A program made the translations under genes and the position numbers. DNA of 6,019 bases from Deltaproteobacteria bacterium (GTDB lineage: Bacteria; Myxococcota_A; UBA9160; UBA4427): the NCBI GenBank assembly GCA_011051925.1, contig DRKE01000410.1, positions 1-6,019 of the forward strand, given 5' to 3'. The number at the start of each line of letters is the position of its first letter. The stretch's first letter is position 1. Under the pieces are notes generated by a model. That model was not told where the DNA came from. It made no database searches and saw only the letters and a list, made by a program, of their open reading frames with translations. This document shows, in pieces, positions 1 to 5,458 of this stretch.

Positions 1-727
1 CGGGATCGAGCAGGCCGTTCGAGAAGACACTGCCCGGCATCGCCAGCCTCGTCGATCTCTCGGGAACCCGCCCCGGCAGCCGCATCGGCGCGGCCAGGGA
101 TCGTCCGGTCTTCCGATCGACCACGATCACGTCCGCGAAATTCGTCACGCCGAGCAGGTGGCCCCCCCGCGTGAAGACCGCCGTCGTGAGCGCGTTCACC
201 GGAAGGCTCTCGGAGGCCTTCCAGTCGCCCGCCCGACGCGGCGGAAGCGGGACGACCCATTTCTCCGAGCCGTCGTCCCGGAACGAAAAGAGCTGGTTGC
301 AGTCTCCGATGTAGAGGTCCCCGTCACGATCGACGATCACGCTCGACAGGACCGCACAGGGATCGAGTCCCGTCCCGGCGTCCTGCCAGGGCATCGAACG
401 CCAGAGTCGCCGGCCGGAGAGGTCGAACGCGTGCAGGTTCGCATGGCCGGCCGCCCTTCCGGTCGTCACGTAGAGCGTCCGTCCATCGGGACTCGAGGTC
501 GGTGCCGTCAGGACGGAGGCGCCTTCGAGAGCCGTCCAGACCCGCTCGACCGGGTATTCCAGTCCGCCGAGGAAGACGCCCGGAACGAGTCTCCGGTTGG
601 CGGGGCTGCGGTGCAGCGTGGCCCAGCCTCCGGGCGAATAGACGTTCTCCGCCGTCGAATCGGCTCCGGAAACCAGGATGGGCAGGAAGGCGAACAGCAG
701 GGCGAAGGCCGCATGACGGAGGAACAT
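1..727 (-). CDS. Secreted PQQ-type beta-propeller protein (3' end outside window)
   Basis: Reading leftward from ATG at 727, the frame is open for 242 codons to the window edge, so the C-terminus is missing. Residues 1-22 look like a Sec signal peptide: basic start MFLRH, a hydrophobic core, and a likely cut after VSGA. The mature part opens with GGWATLHRSPANRR (33-46), which resembles the W..LH.d..N start common to PQQ-like propellers. Blade-like repeats follow: SSPDGRTLYVTTG (78-90) with LHAFDLSGRRLW (98-109), then VDRDGDLYIGD (132-142) with LFSFRDDGSEKW (146-157), then a weaker one around 198-211 (ADVIVVDRKTGRSL). Cys124 and Cys143 could form a disulphide. The start is set by GAGGAG seven bases upstream. 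Family assignment rests on repeat pattern; no enzymatic residues are identifiable, so it could be a binding or scaffold propeller rather than a quinoprotein dehydrogenase. It is divergent from the TPR gene. Confidence 0.8.
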   Translation of the reverse strand, partial: MFLRHAAFALLFAFLPILVSGADSTAENVYSPGGWATLHRSPANRRLVPGVFLGGLEYPVERVWTALEGASVLTAPTSSPDGRTLYVTTGRAAGHANLHAFDLSGRRLWRSMPWQDAGTGLDPCAVLSSVIVDRDGDLYIGDCNQLFSFRDDGSEKWVVPLPPRRAGDWKASESLPVNALTTAVFTRGGHLLGVTNFADVIVVDRKTGRSLAAPMRLPGRVPERSTRLAMPGSVFSNGLLDP

Positions 728-734
728 GGATGGA

Positions 735-740
735 CTCCTC
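735..740 (-). promoter_or_regulatory. Ribosome binding site of the beta-propeller gene
   Basis: On the minus strand this reads GAGGAG, seven bases before the ATG at 727. It fixes that ATG as the start even though the frame stays open further upstream. Confidence 0.75.
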
Positions 741-815
741 GCGGGCGATGATGACGAACCCTCCGGACGCTCGCCATGAACGGATCCGCGATCCCGAACG
801 GGCTCGGGACGAAAC

Positions 816-1667
816 GTGAGCCGGATCACTCGTCGATCCCGCGGTGCGACCGATCGAAAAGACTCCATCCAATCGGGAGAGGAAATCTTGGCGAGCTCCC
901 TCCGCGCCGTGCGCGACCGCGAATACCAGCTCCTCACCGAAGCGCATCGTGCCCGCAACAAAGGACACGATCGCATCGCGATCCGCCTCTATCGTCGGAT
1001 CCTGGTGGAGAATCCGCAGAATCTGGAAGTGGCCCTTCGCGTCGCCCCGATGCTGGCCTGGGCAGGTGAAGGCTTCGAAGCCTGGCAGCTCTATCGCCGC
1101 GTCGCTCTCGAACATGCCCGGGCGAAGCGATACACCGAATGCCTGGCGGTCTACCGCGACGCATGCCGCTTCGTTCCCCATGAATTCGAAGCCTGGCGGC
1201 TCTGCGCCGAACTGCAGATCAAGATGAACCGGCCCGATGGAGCCTTCGAGACCCTCGTCGATGGGCGGATGAATTTCGGCAGCCCCCATTCGAGAGCCCA
1301 GGCCATCGCCCTGCTGACTCGCGCACGGGAGATCGAACCCTGGGACGATCACCTGCTGCTCGATCTGGCGGGTCTCTACGCCGAAAACGACCAGGCCGAT
1401 CTGGCCCTCGAACTGCTTTCGACCCTGGCCTGTCGCGTGAGCGGAAGCCTGCTGCGACGCGTTCGCCTCCTGCAGCTGCGGCTGACCCTTTCACCCCGCT
1501 ATCTCTTCCTGTGGATACGCACGTTCAGGCGTGACGGATCGGACGACCGGATCCGACCCCTCATCGATCGGATCCACGAACCAGCACACGCCGACATTGA
1601 GGACATTGAATCAGCGCGGTCTCGGGTTCGGCCATCATCCGCGTCTTCTCGAGAGAAGGTAGCCTGA
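816..1667 (+). CDS. TPR-like helical repeat protein
   Basis: A 283-residue, probably cytoplasmic, all-helical protein with no signal peptide or membrane segment. TPR-like helix pairs are visible at about 34-68 (AHRARNKGHDRIAIRLYRRI then NPQNLEVA), 84-116, 105-138 (RYTECLAVYRDACRFVPHEF), 142-175, and 180-212 (LLLDLAGLYAENDQADLALE). Such repeats usually mediate protein-protein contacts; no catalytic motif is seen and the partner is unknown. The listed start is GTG at 816 with only a weak upstream GGGAC. An in-frame TTG at 888 has a much better ribosome site and would remove the first 24 residues, which are polar and carry no repeat. Residues 249-283 are encoded opposite the zinc-ribbon end of the convergent gene; this tail (SARSRVRPSSASSREKVA) is low-complexity and probably has no conserved fold. 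Third-position GC in the tail is about 54%, lower than in the body. Confidence 0.8.
   Translation: MSRITRRSRGATDRKDSIQSGEEILASSLRAVRDREYQLLTEAHRARNKGHDRIAIRLYRRILVENPQNLEVALRVAPMLAWAGEGFEAWQLYRRVALEHARAKRYTECLAVYRDACRFVPHEFEAWRLCAELQIKMNRPDGAFETLVDGRMNFGSPHSRAQAIALLTRAREIEPWDDHLLLDLAGLYAENDQADLALELLSTLACRVSGSLLRRVRLLQLRLTLSPRYLFLWIRTFRRDGSDDRIRPLIDRIHEPAHADIEDIESARSRVRPSSASSREKVA
875..882 (+). promoter_or_regulatory. Strong Shine-Dalgarno before an internal TTG start of the TPR gene
   Basis: GGGAGAGG lies five bases before the in-frame TTG at 888-890. It is a better match than anything upstream of the GTG at 816, so translation may really begin at 888, giving a 259-residue protein beginning MASSLRAVRDREY. 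Confidence 0.4.
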
Positions 1668-2298
1668 TCCGACAACCGCCACAGCGACCCTCGGAGAGCG
1701 TCGCTGCGCCACGCCCGGCCTTCTGCGCCTGCGCACGGACCCGTTCGTAGGCGGTCATCACCTCCTCCGGAATGCCACGACAGATCGCCTGTCGCGCTTC
1801 CGTCAACCGGGCGAGCTCCATCTCCACCTCCGCCTCGACCTTGCGGATCGCCTCCTCCATCCTCGCGACCTCGGCTCGATGGGCGACCCGGGCGGCTTCT
1901 TCCCCTTCGATCCGTGCGTCGATCTCCTCGATCGCTTCGAGCAGGGCCATCTCCTGCTCTTCGAGGCCGGCCTGCTTTTCGTGCAGTTCGCGTTGGGACT
2001 TCTCGTGCGCCTTCGCCTCGTCCTGGTCGAATCGCTTGCCCGAATAGCGTTCGACCTCGGCGGACTCGATATCCCGGGCGATCTGCGAAACCGCCCGCCC
2101 GAGTCCGGCCTCCTCGGCTTCCCGCGCGGCGCGATCGGCTCGAGCGGCCGAGAGCCTCTTCTCGATCGCGACCCCTTCGGCGACGAGCTGGGGAAGGCGG
2201 CTTCGCTCGGGCAGGTCTTCGGAACGCTTCCTCGCCGCATCGGCGGCGAGATCGAGCTCCTGGACTTCGAGCAGGGGAGACAGGAAGGACATGATCAA
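1561..2298 (-). CDS. Coiled-coil C4 zinc-ribbon protein (COG1579-like)
   Basis: A 245-residue protein with the two-part layout of the COG1579 / C4-type zinc-ribbon family. A long charged coiled coil covers about residues 10-168, rich in Glu, Ala and Arg, with the family-like ERYSGK motif at 83-88. It is followed by a zinc ribbon: CGGC at 206-209 and CPQC at 232-235, separated by IRLPSLEKTRMMAEPETALI. All four metal-binding cysteines are present, so the gene looks intact. The family is described as putatively nucleic-acid binding, with no settled function; it is cytoplasmic. The listed start is TTG at 2298 (GGGAG five bases upstream); ATG at 2292 is the alternative and loses two residues, with spacing of 11. 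It lies 72 bp downstream of the hydrolase gene on the same strand, suggesting cotranscription. Its last 107 bases, including the CPQC codons, are antisense to the TPR gene tail. Confidence 0.9.
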   Translation of the reverse strand: MIMSFLSPLLEVQELDLAADAARKRSEDLPERSRLPQLVAEGVAIEKRLSAARADRAAREAEEAGLGRAVSQIARDIESAEVERYSGKRFDQDEAKAHEKSQRELHEKQAGLEEQEMALLEAIEEIDARIEGEEAARVAHRAEVARMEEAIRKVEAEVEMELARLTEARQAICRGIPEEVMTAYERVRAQAQKAGRGAATLSEGRCGGCRIRLPSLEKTRMMAEPETALIQCPQCRRVLVRGSDR

Positions 2299-2306
2299 CG
2301 ATGCTC

Positions 2307-2340
2307 CCGGGTCCGTCGGGATCCGACCCGGTCCGACCCG
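2307..2340. repeat. Inverted and tandem repeats in the hydrolase to zinc-ribbon gap
   Basis: CCGGGTC at 2307-2313 is perfectly complementary to GACCCGG at 2325-2331 (7-bp arms, 11-base loop). An alternative inner stem on the minus strand is GTCGG/CCGAC with a 3-base loop. A 10-bp imperfect tandem repeat, atccgacccg then gtccgacccg, spans 2321-2340. On the minus-strand mRNA the structure touches the GGGAG ribosome site (2304-2308) of the zinc-ribbon gene, so it could influence its translation or partly terminate readthrough from the hydrolase gene. There is no U-tract, so a classical terminator is unlikely. Confidence 0.5.
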
Positions 2341-2370
2341 GGGATCCGGCTCGCCCGCCCCGAACGGCCT

Positions 2371-3276
2371 TCAGACACGAAGATAGCGTCCGGGCTCGAT
2401 TTCGCTGACTTCGCCCCGCCGGATCATCCGTTCGAGATGAAGCGAGGCGCTACGGCGTTCGACGCTGTCGACGAAGATCAGGTCGACGTGGGGCCGGTAC
2501 ACGAAGCGATGGGCTACGAGCTCTTCGAGGCTTCGCGGCTCGTCGAGAAAGGCCAGGATCGCCTCGTGACGCCGGTCGATCACGCTCCGAAACGAATCGA
2601 CCATTTCGACGAAGCGCTTCCTGCCTTCGATCACGCCCTTGTGGTGGAAGGTCACGTACCATCTGGCCTCTTCGTCCCGAACCCGGCGCAGACTCTCTTC
2701 GAAATCCTCGAGATCGCTCCAGGCGTCTCCGTAGTAGGGTCCGAAGCCCGTCAGATCGATGTCCGACAAGAAGAAGACGTCCTCGGAGATCCGGAAACCG
2801 CTATGCCCTCGAGTATGCCCGGGGAGATGAACCGCTTCGATCGTGACCCCTCCGAGATCGAAGACATGACCGTCGGAGAATCCCTCCGCATCGGGGCGCG
2901 GCGTGAAATGGAAGTTCTCGCAGACCAGCTGCTCGAACCGGGTCCGCAGGTCCCCCTCATAGCCGAAGACATCCATCAGGCCATCGACGGACCTCACGCC
3001 GGGTAGATCCTCATGATGGACATGGACGCGGGCATTGGGAAAGAAACCGTTGCCCGGGACGTGGTCCTCATGACTGTGGCTGTTGAGGATCGCGTCGATC
3101 GCGACGGGAACGCCGCCTCGGGAGACCACGTCGATCGAAGGGTCGATGACGACCGCCTCGCTCGCCCCCTTCACGAGCAGTGTGTTCCCGGACGGATAGC
3201 TCCCGCCGGCCGCCCCGACGAGCACGCTGACCCGATCCGTCAGTCTCCGTTCCGCGTCTTTCCAATCGGCCAGCAT
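2371..3276 (-). CDS. Metallo-beta-lactamase-fold hydrolase
   Basis: A 301-residue cytoplasmic protein (no signal peptide) of the MBL-fold superfamily, closest in style to the glyoxalase II-like hydrolases. The metal site is intact: HSHEDH at 67-72 supplies His67, His69, Asp71 and His72 (HxHxDH); LPGHTRGHSG at 151-160 supplies His154; SDID at 171-174 supplies the bridging Asp (Asp172 most likely); and the HH pair at 211-212 supplies the last His. The N-terminal beta strands read NTLLVKG and AVVIDPS, as expected of the fold. The C-terminal part (about 215-301), with helical segments and a final IEPGRYLRV, looks like the small winged-helix-type tail seen in some family members. The likely reaction is metal-dependent hydrolysis of a thioester, ester or phosphoester; the substrate cannot be read from the sequence. 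ATG at 3276 has only a weak ribosome site. It is the first gene of a probable two-gene operon with the zinc-ribbon gene. Confidence 0.9.
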   Translation of the reverse strand: MLADWKDAERRLTDRVSVLVGAAGGSYPSGNTLLVKGASEAVVIDPSIDVVSRGGVPVAIDAILNSHSHEDHVPGNGFFPNARVHVHHEDLPGVRSVDGLMDVFGYEGDLRTRFEQLVCENFHFTPRPDAEGFSDGHVFDLGGVTIEAVHLPGHTRGHSGFRISEDVFFLSDIDLTGFGPYYGDAWSDLEDFEESLRRVRDEEARWYVTFHHKGVIEGRKRFVEMVDSFRSVIDRRHEAILAFLDEPRSLEELVAHRFVYRPHVDLIFVDSVERRSASLHLERMIRRGEVSEIEPGRYLRV

Positions 3277-3453
3277 TCACGGAAGCCTATCGCCTGGGGT
3301 CCAGCCTGGCGACGCGACATCACCGCCGGCCGCCAGGGCGCAGATGTCCCGGGCCCGGGCCCTTCCGAAAATGACCGGGAGCCACGAAACAATGGGCACC
3401 GGATCGCGGGATCGGGTCACCCAACGGGCGAAATCAACAGGAGAACGCTGAAG
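3277..3453. other. Divergent intergenic region between hydrolase and sigma-factor genes
   Basis: This 177-bp gap must hold the promoters for both the leftward hydrolase operon and the rightward sigma factor. I see no convincing -35/-10 pair. It contains a self-complementary run of alternating CCC and GGG at 3348-3362 (two overlapping perfect 12-bp palindromes) and a small dyad GGGTCACCC at 3414-3422, 31 bases before the sigma start. Either could be an operator or simply reflect high GC. Confidence 0.45.
3439..3444 (+). promoter_or_regulatory. Ribosome binding site of the sigma-factor gene
   Basis: AGGAGA ends nine bases before the ATG at 3454. It selects this ATG over the many in-frame codons upstream, which are antisense to the hydrolase gene and intergenic. 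Confidence 0.75.
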
Positions 3454-4092
3454 ATGTCCGCGATCCATCCGACCGCATCCGACGACCCCGATGCCGAACT
3501 CGTACGCGCCTGTCAGGCGGGCGGGCCCGAGGCCGAACGGAGCTTCGCCCTGCTGGTCGATCGTCATGCCGGACGAATCAGGCGCCGGGCAGCCCGGATC
3601 CTCGGAAGCGAGAGTGAAGCGGAGGACGTGACCCAGGAAGTCTTCGTGAACGTACTCCGATTCCTGGACCGCTACCGACCGGATCGCCCCTTCGGGCACT
3701 GGCTCTCCGTCGTGACGTTGAATGCCTGCCGCGTCGCGTTGCGCAGACGTGCCAGTCGTGAGCGTCGACACGAGGCCTTCCGGACCGACCCGGGCCACGA
3801 TTCGGCCACGGAGATGGCGGGGGATCCGCTGCTCCGGGAATGGCTCGGCCGGGCCCTCGACGAGCTGCCTCCGCTCACGCGTGACTGCATCCGCCTGCGC
3901 GCGATCGAGGGATGGACCTACCGGGCGATCGCGAAACGCCATGGACTCACCGTGCCGGCGACGAAGATGCGGGTCCTGCGTGCCCTGCGGGATCTCCGTG
4001 GCCGCTACGAACTGCAGGCCCGACGGAACGCTCCCCCTCCGCGGCACACCGGCGCCCCAGCCGCGCCAGGACCTCGCATACGGGCGGCATGA
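3454..4092 (+). CDS. ECF-family RNA polymerase sigma factor
   Basis: A 212-residue sigma-70-family protein with the two-domain ECF layout. Region 2 spans about residues 31-100: FALLVDRHAGRIRRRAARIL, then the core-binding motif SEAEDVTQEVFV (54-65), then FGHWLSVVTLNACRVALRRR. A short acidic and basic linker (101-126) follows. Region 4 spans about 127-186: LGRALDELPPLTRDCIRLRA, then a helix-turn-helix GWTYRAIAKRHGLTVPATKMRVLRALRDLR (153-182) for -35 recognition. Region 3 is absent, as is normal for ECF factors. The final 25 residues are Pro/Arg/Ala-rich and likely disordered. It redirects RNA polymerase to a small regulon, normally under an anti-sigma factor. No anti-sigma gene follows on the same strand; the nearest candidate is the membrane protein at the right edge, on the opposite strand. 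From residue 165 on (including part of the HTH) the DNA also encodes the protease tail in antisense. Confidence 0.93.
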   Translation: MSAIHPTASDDPDAELVRACQAGGPEAERSFALLVDRHAGRIRRRAARILGSESEAEDVTQEVFVNVLRFLDRYRPDRPFGHWLSVVTLNACRVALRRRASRERRHEAFRTDPGHDSATEMAGDPLLREWLGRALDELPPLTRDCIRLRAIEGWTYRAIAKRHGLTVPATKMRVLRALRDLRGRYELQARRNAPPPRHTGAPAAPGPRIRAA

Positions 4093-5458
4093 TCATCGGC
4101 CCGCTCTTCCTCCGCGCATGCGCGGTCCGGAAGAGTTCAGCACGTGCGATCAGGGGATCGTGGGTGAGCCCCGTGAGGATCGCGAGAGCGCCCGTCACGT
4201 GGGCGGCGGCCAGGCTCGTCCCGCTGCCGAAGGCAAAGGCATCGTTCGGAACCGTCGACAGGATCTCCACGCCCGGTGCGAAGAGTTCGACCCAGGTTCC
4301 GCGATTGCTCCGCTCGAAGAGCATGCCGTCGCGATCCACCGCCCCGACTCCGACCACCGAGGGATACGCGGCCGGATACCGCCTCTGCCCGGTTCCCTCG
4401 TTTCCGGCCGCCGCCACGACGACCACGCCGAGTTCCTCGAGGCGTCCCATGCCCCGCTCGAGGAGCGGGTTGGGGGGGCCCGACAGCGAAAGGTTCACGA
4501 TCGCGGACTCCGATTCCCAGGCCCGATCGAGTCCCTGGAGCAGATCGAAGATCGTGCATCGGCCGCCAGCCACGCCCGTGGGCCTGCAGACCGGAATCGA
4601 AACCAGTTCCGCATCCGGAGCAAGGCCGATGATCCCGAAGCCGTTGCCTTCGATCGCGGAGAGGACACCCGCCATGAGCGTGCCGTGCACGCCGGTTTCG
4701 TGCGGGGCGTCCTCCGCAAGGCGCTTGATCCTGGACTCGGGAAGATCGCGATGATCGACCTCGGGTGCCGAATCGAGCAGGGCGATCTTCACGCCGTCGC
4801 CCGCACCGAGTCCACGCGCTTCCTGAACGCCCGTCACGGAAAGACCGTATTGCAGAGGGGCATAGGGGTCGGGCCCGCTCCTGCGCATCCCCTCGACCGG
4901 TTCCAGTTCCGCCGCCGCACTGGCGTACACATCGTTGGGCACGACGATGCTGCCCTCGGGCACGACGGTCACGAGCTGGGTCGGTGTGGCACCCGCTGGT
5001 CCGGTGACACGGGCCACGGTCGCGCAGATCACGGGACTGAAGAAGGACCGGGCGATCCGCGCGCCGGGCCCCAGCTCGAAGTCGGTCGGAATCGAGCCGG
5101 ACCCGTCCTTGGGCAGCGCGAGGATCGCCTCGCTCTCCGCTTCGTCTTCGGTCCCGGCACCCCCCCCTTCATCCTCTTCATCGGAAGACGGGACGGGCAG
5201 CCGGACGATCGCCCCGACATCGACCTTCGTATCGACCCCGCCGAAGACCGCCGGAACCACACCCGGATCCCGGAGTCCCGACCCGGCGCTGCCTCCCGCG
5301 GCCGGCTCGAAGGGCCCGCACAGGGACGATTCCTCCGCACGCGAAGAAGAGGCCGCCGCAAGAACGAGAACCAGAAGAAAGCCTGCGAGCGATCGCCGCG
5401 ATGTCGACCATTGCCGGCCATTCCCGCGATCGATCCGGCCCCGCTCGAGGCGGGTCAT
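3947..5458 (-). CDS. Exported subtilisin-like serine protease (peptidase family S8)
   Basis: 503 residues. A long basic N-region followed by SRRSLAGFLLVLVLAAASSS and a likely cut after SRA (residue 41) is an export signal; the RR pair makes Tat export possible. Residues 42-200 form an unusual leader with an acidic low-complexity patch (SSDEEDEGGGAGTEDEAE, 91-108) and a segment TVVPEGSIVVPNDVYAS (164-180). The S8 catalytic domain starts near PYAPLQYGL (198-206). The triad is visible: Asp229 in KIALLDSAPEVDHRDL, His258 in VHGTLMAG, Ser415 in GSGTSLAAAHVTG. The oxyanion Asn353 is in AAAGNEG. The Asp and His motifs depart from the usual D-[ST]-G and HGTxVAG. The C-terminal residues 456-503 are antisense to the sigma gene and low-complexity. 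The start overlaps the preceding stop as ATGA with no good ribosome site, so translation is probably coupled to the upstream membrane-protein gene. The substrate is unknown. Confidence 0.93.
   Translation of the reverse strand: MTRLERGRIDRGNGRQWSTSRRSLAGFLLVLVLAAASSSRAEESSLCGPFEPAAGGSAGSGLRDPGVVPAVFGGVDTKVDVGAIVRLPVPSSDEEDEGGGAGTEDEAESEAILALPKDGSGSIPTDFELGPGARIARSFFSPVICATVARVTGPAGATPTQLVTVVPEGSIVVPNDVYASAAAELEPVEGMRRSGPDPYAPLQYGLSVTGVQEARGLGAGDGVKIALLDSAPEVDHRDLPESRIKRLAEDAPHETGVHGTLMAGVLSAIEGNGFGIIGLAPDAELVSIPVCRPTGVAGGRCTIFDLLQGLDRAWESESAIVNLSLSGPPNPLLERGMGRLEELGVVVVAAAGNEGTGQRRYPAAYPSVVGVGAVDRDGMLFERSNRGTWVELFAPGVEILSTVPNDAFAFGSGTSLAAAHVTGALAILTGLTHDPLIARAELFRTAHARRKSGPMIMPPVCEVLARLGRRCAAEGERSVGPAVRSGHGDPAGHAGPASSSPAR

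Noticed and set aside
324..1352. 342-codon open frame on the minus strand
   Set aside because: It lies in a different frame from the propeller gene and is antisense to the TPR gene; its composition is unlike a folded protein.
1879..3006. 375-codon open frame on the plus strand
   Set aside because: Antisense to the zinc-ribbon and hydrolase genes, both with complete metal-binding motifs; no ribosome site or domain.
3388..3422. Possible ECF-type self-promoter (GAAAC followed by GGTC) upstream of the sigma gene
   Set aside because: The spacing between the elements is several bases longer than usual for ECF promoters, and the -35 lacks the usual GGAAC.
3013..3453. N-terminal extension of the sigma factor
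   Set aside because: These 147 codons are antisense to the hydrolase gene and then cross the intergenic gap; AGGAGA before ATG 3454 and normal ECF length argue for the short form.
162..5167. Three C/G homopolymer runs of 7-8 bases (162-168, 4472-4478, 5160-5167), all in genes for exported proteins, suggesting phase variation
   Set aside because: About three runs of this length are expected by chance in 6 kb at this GC content.
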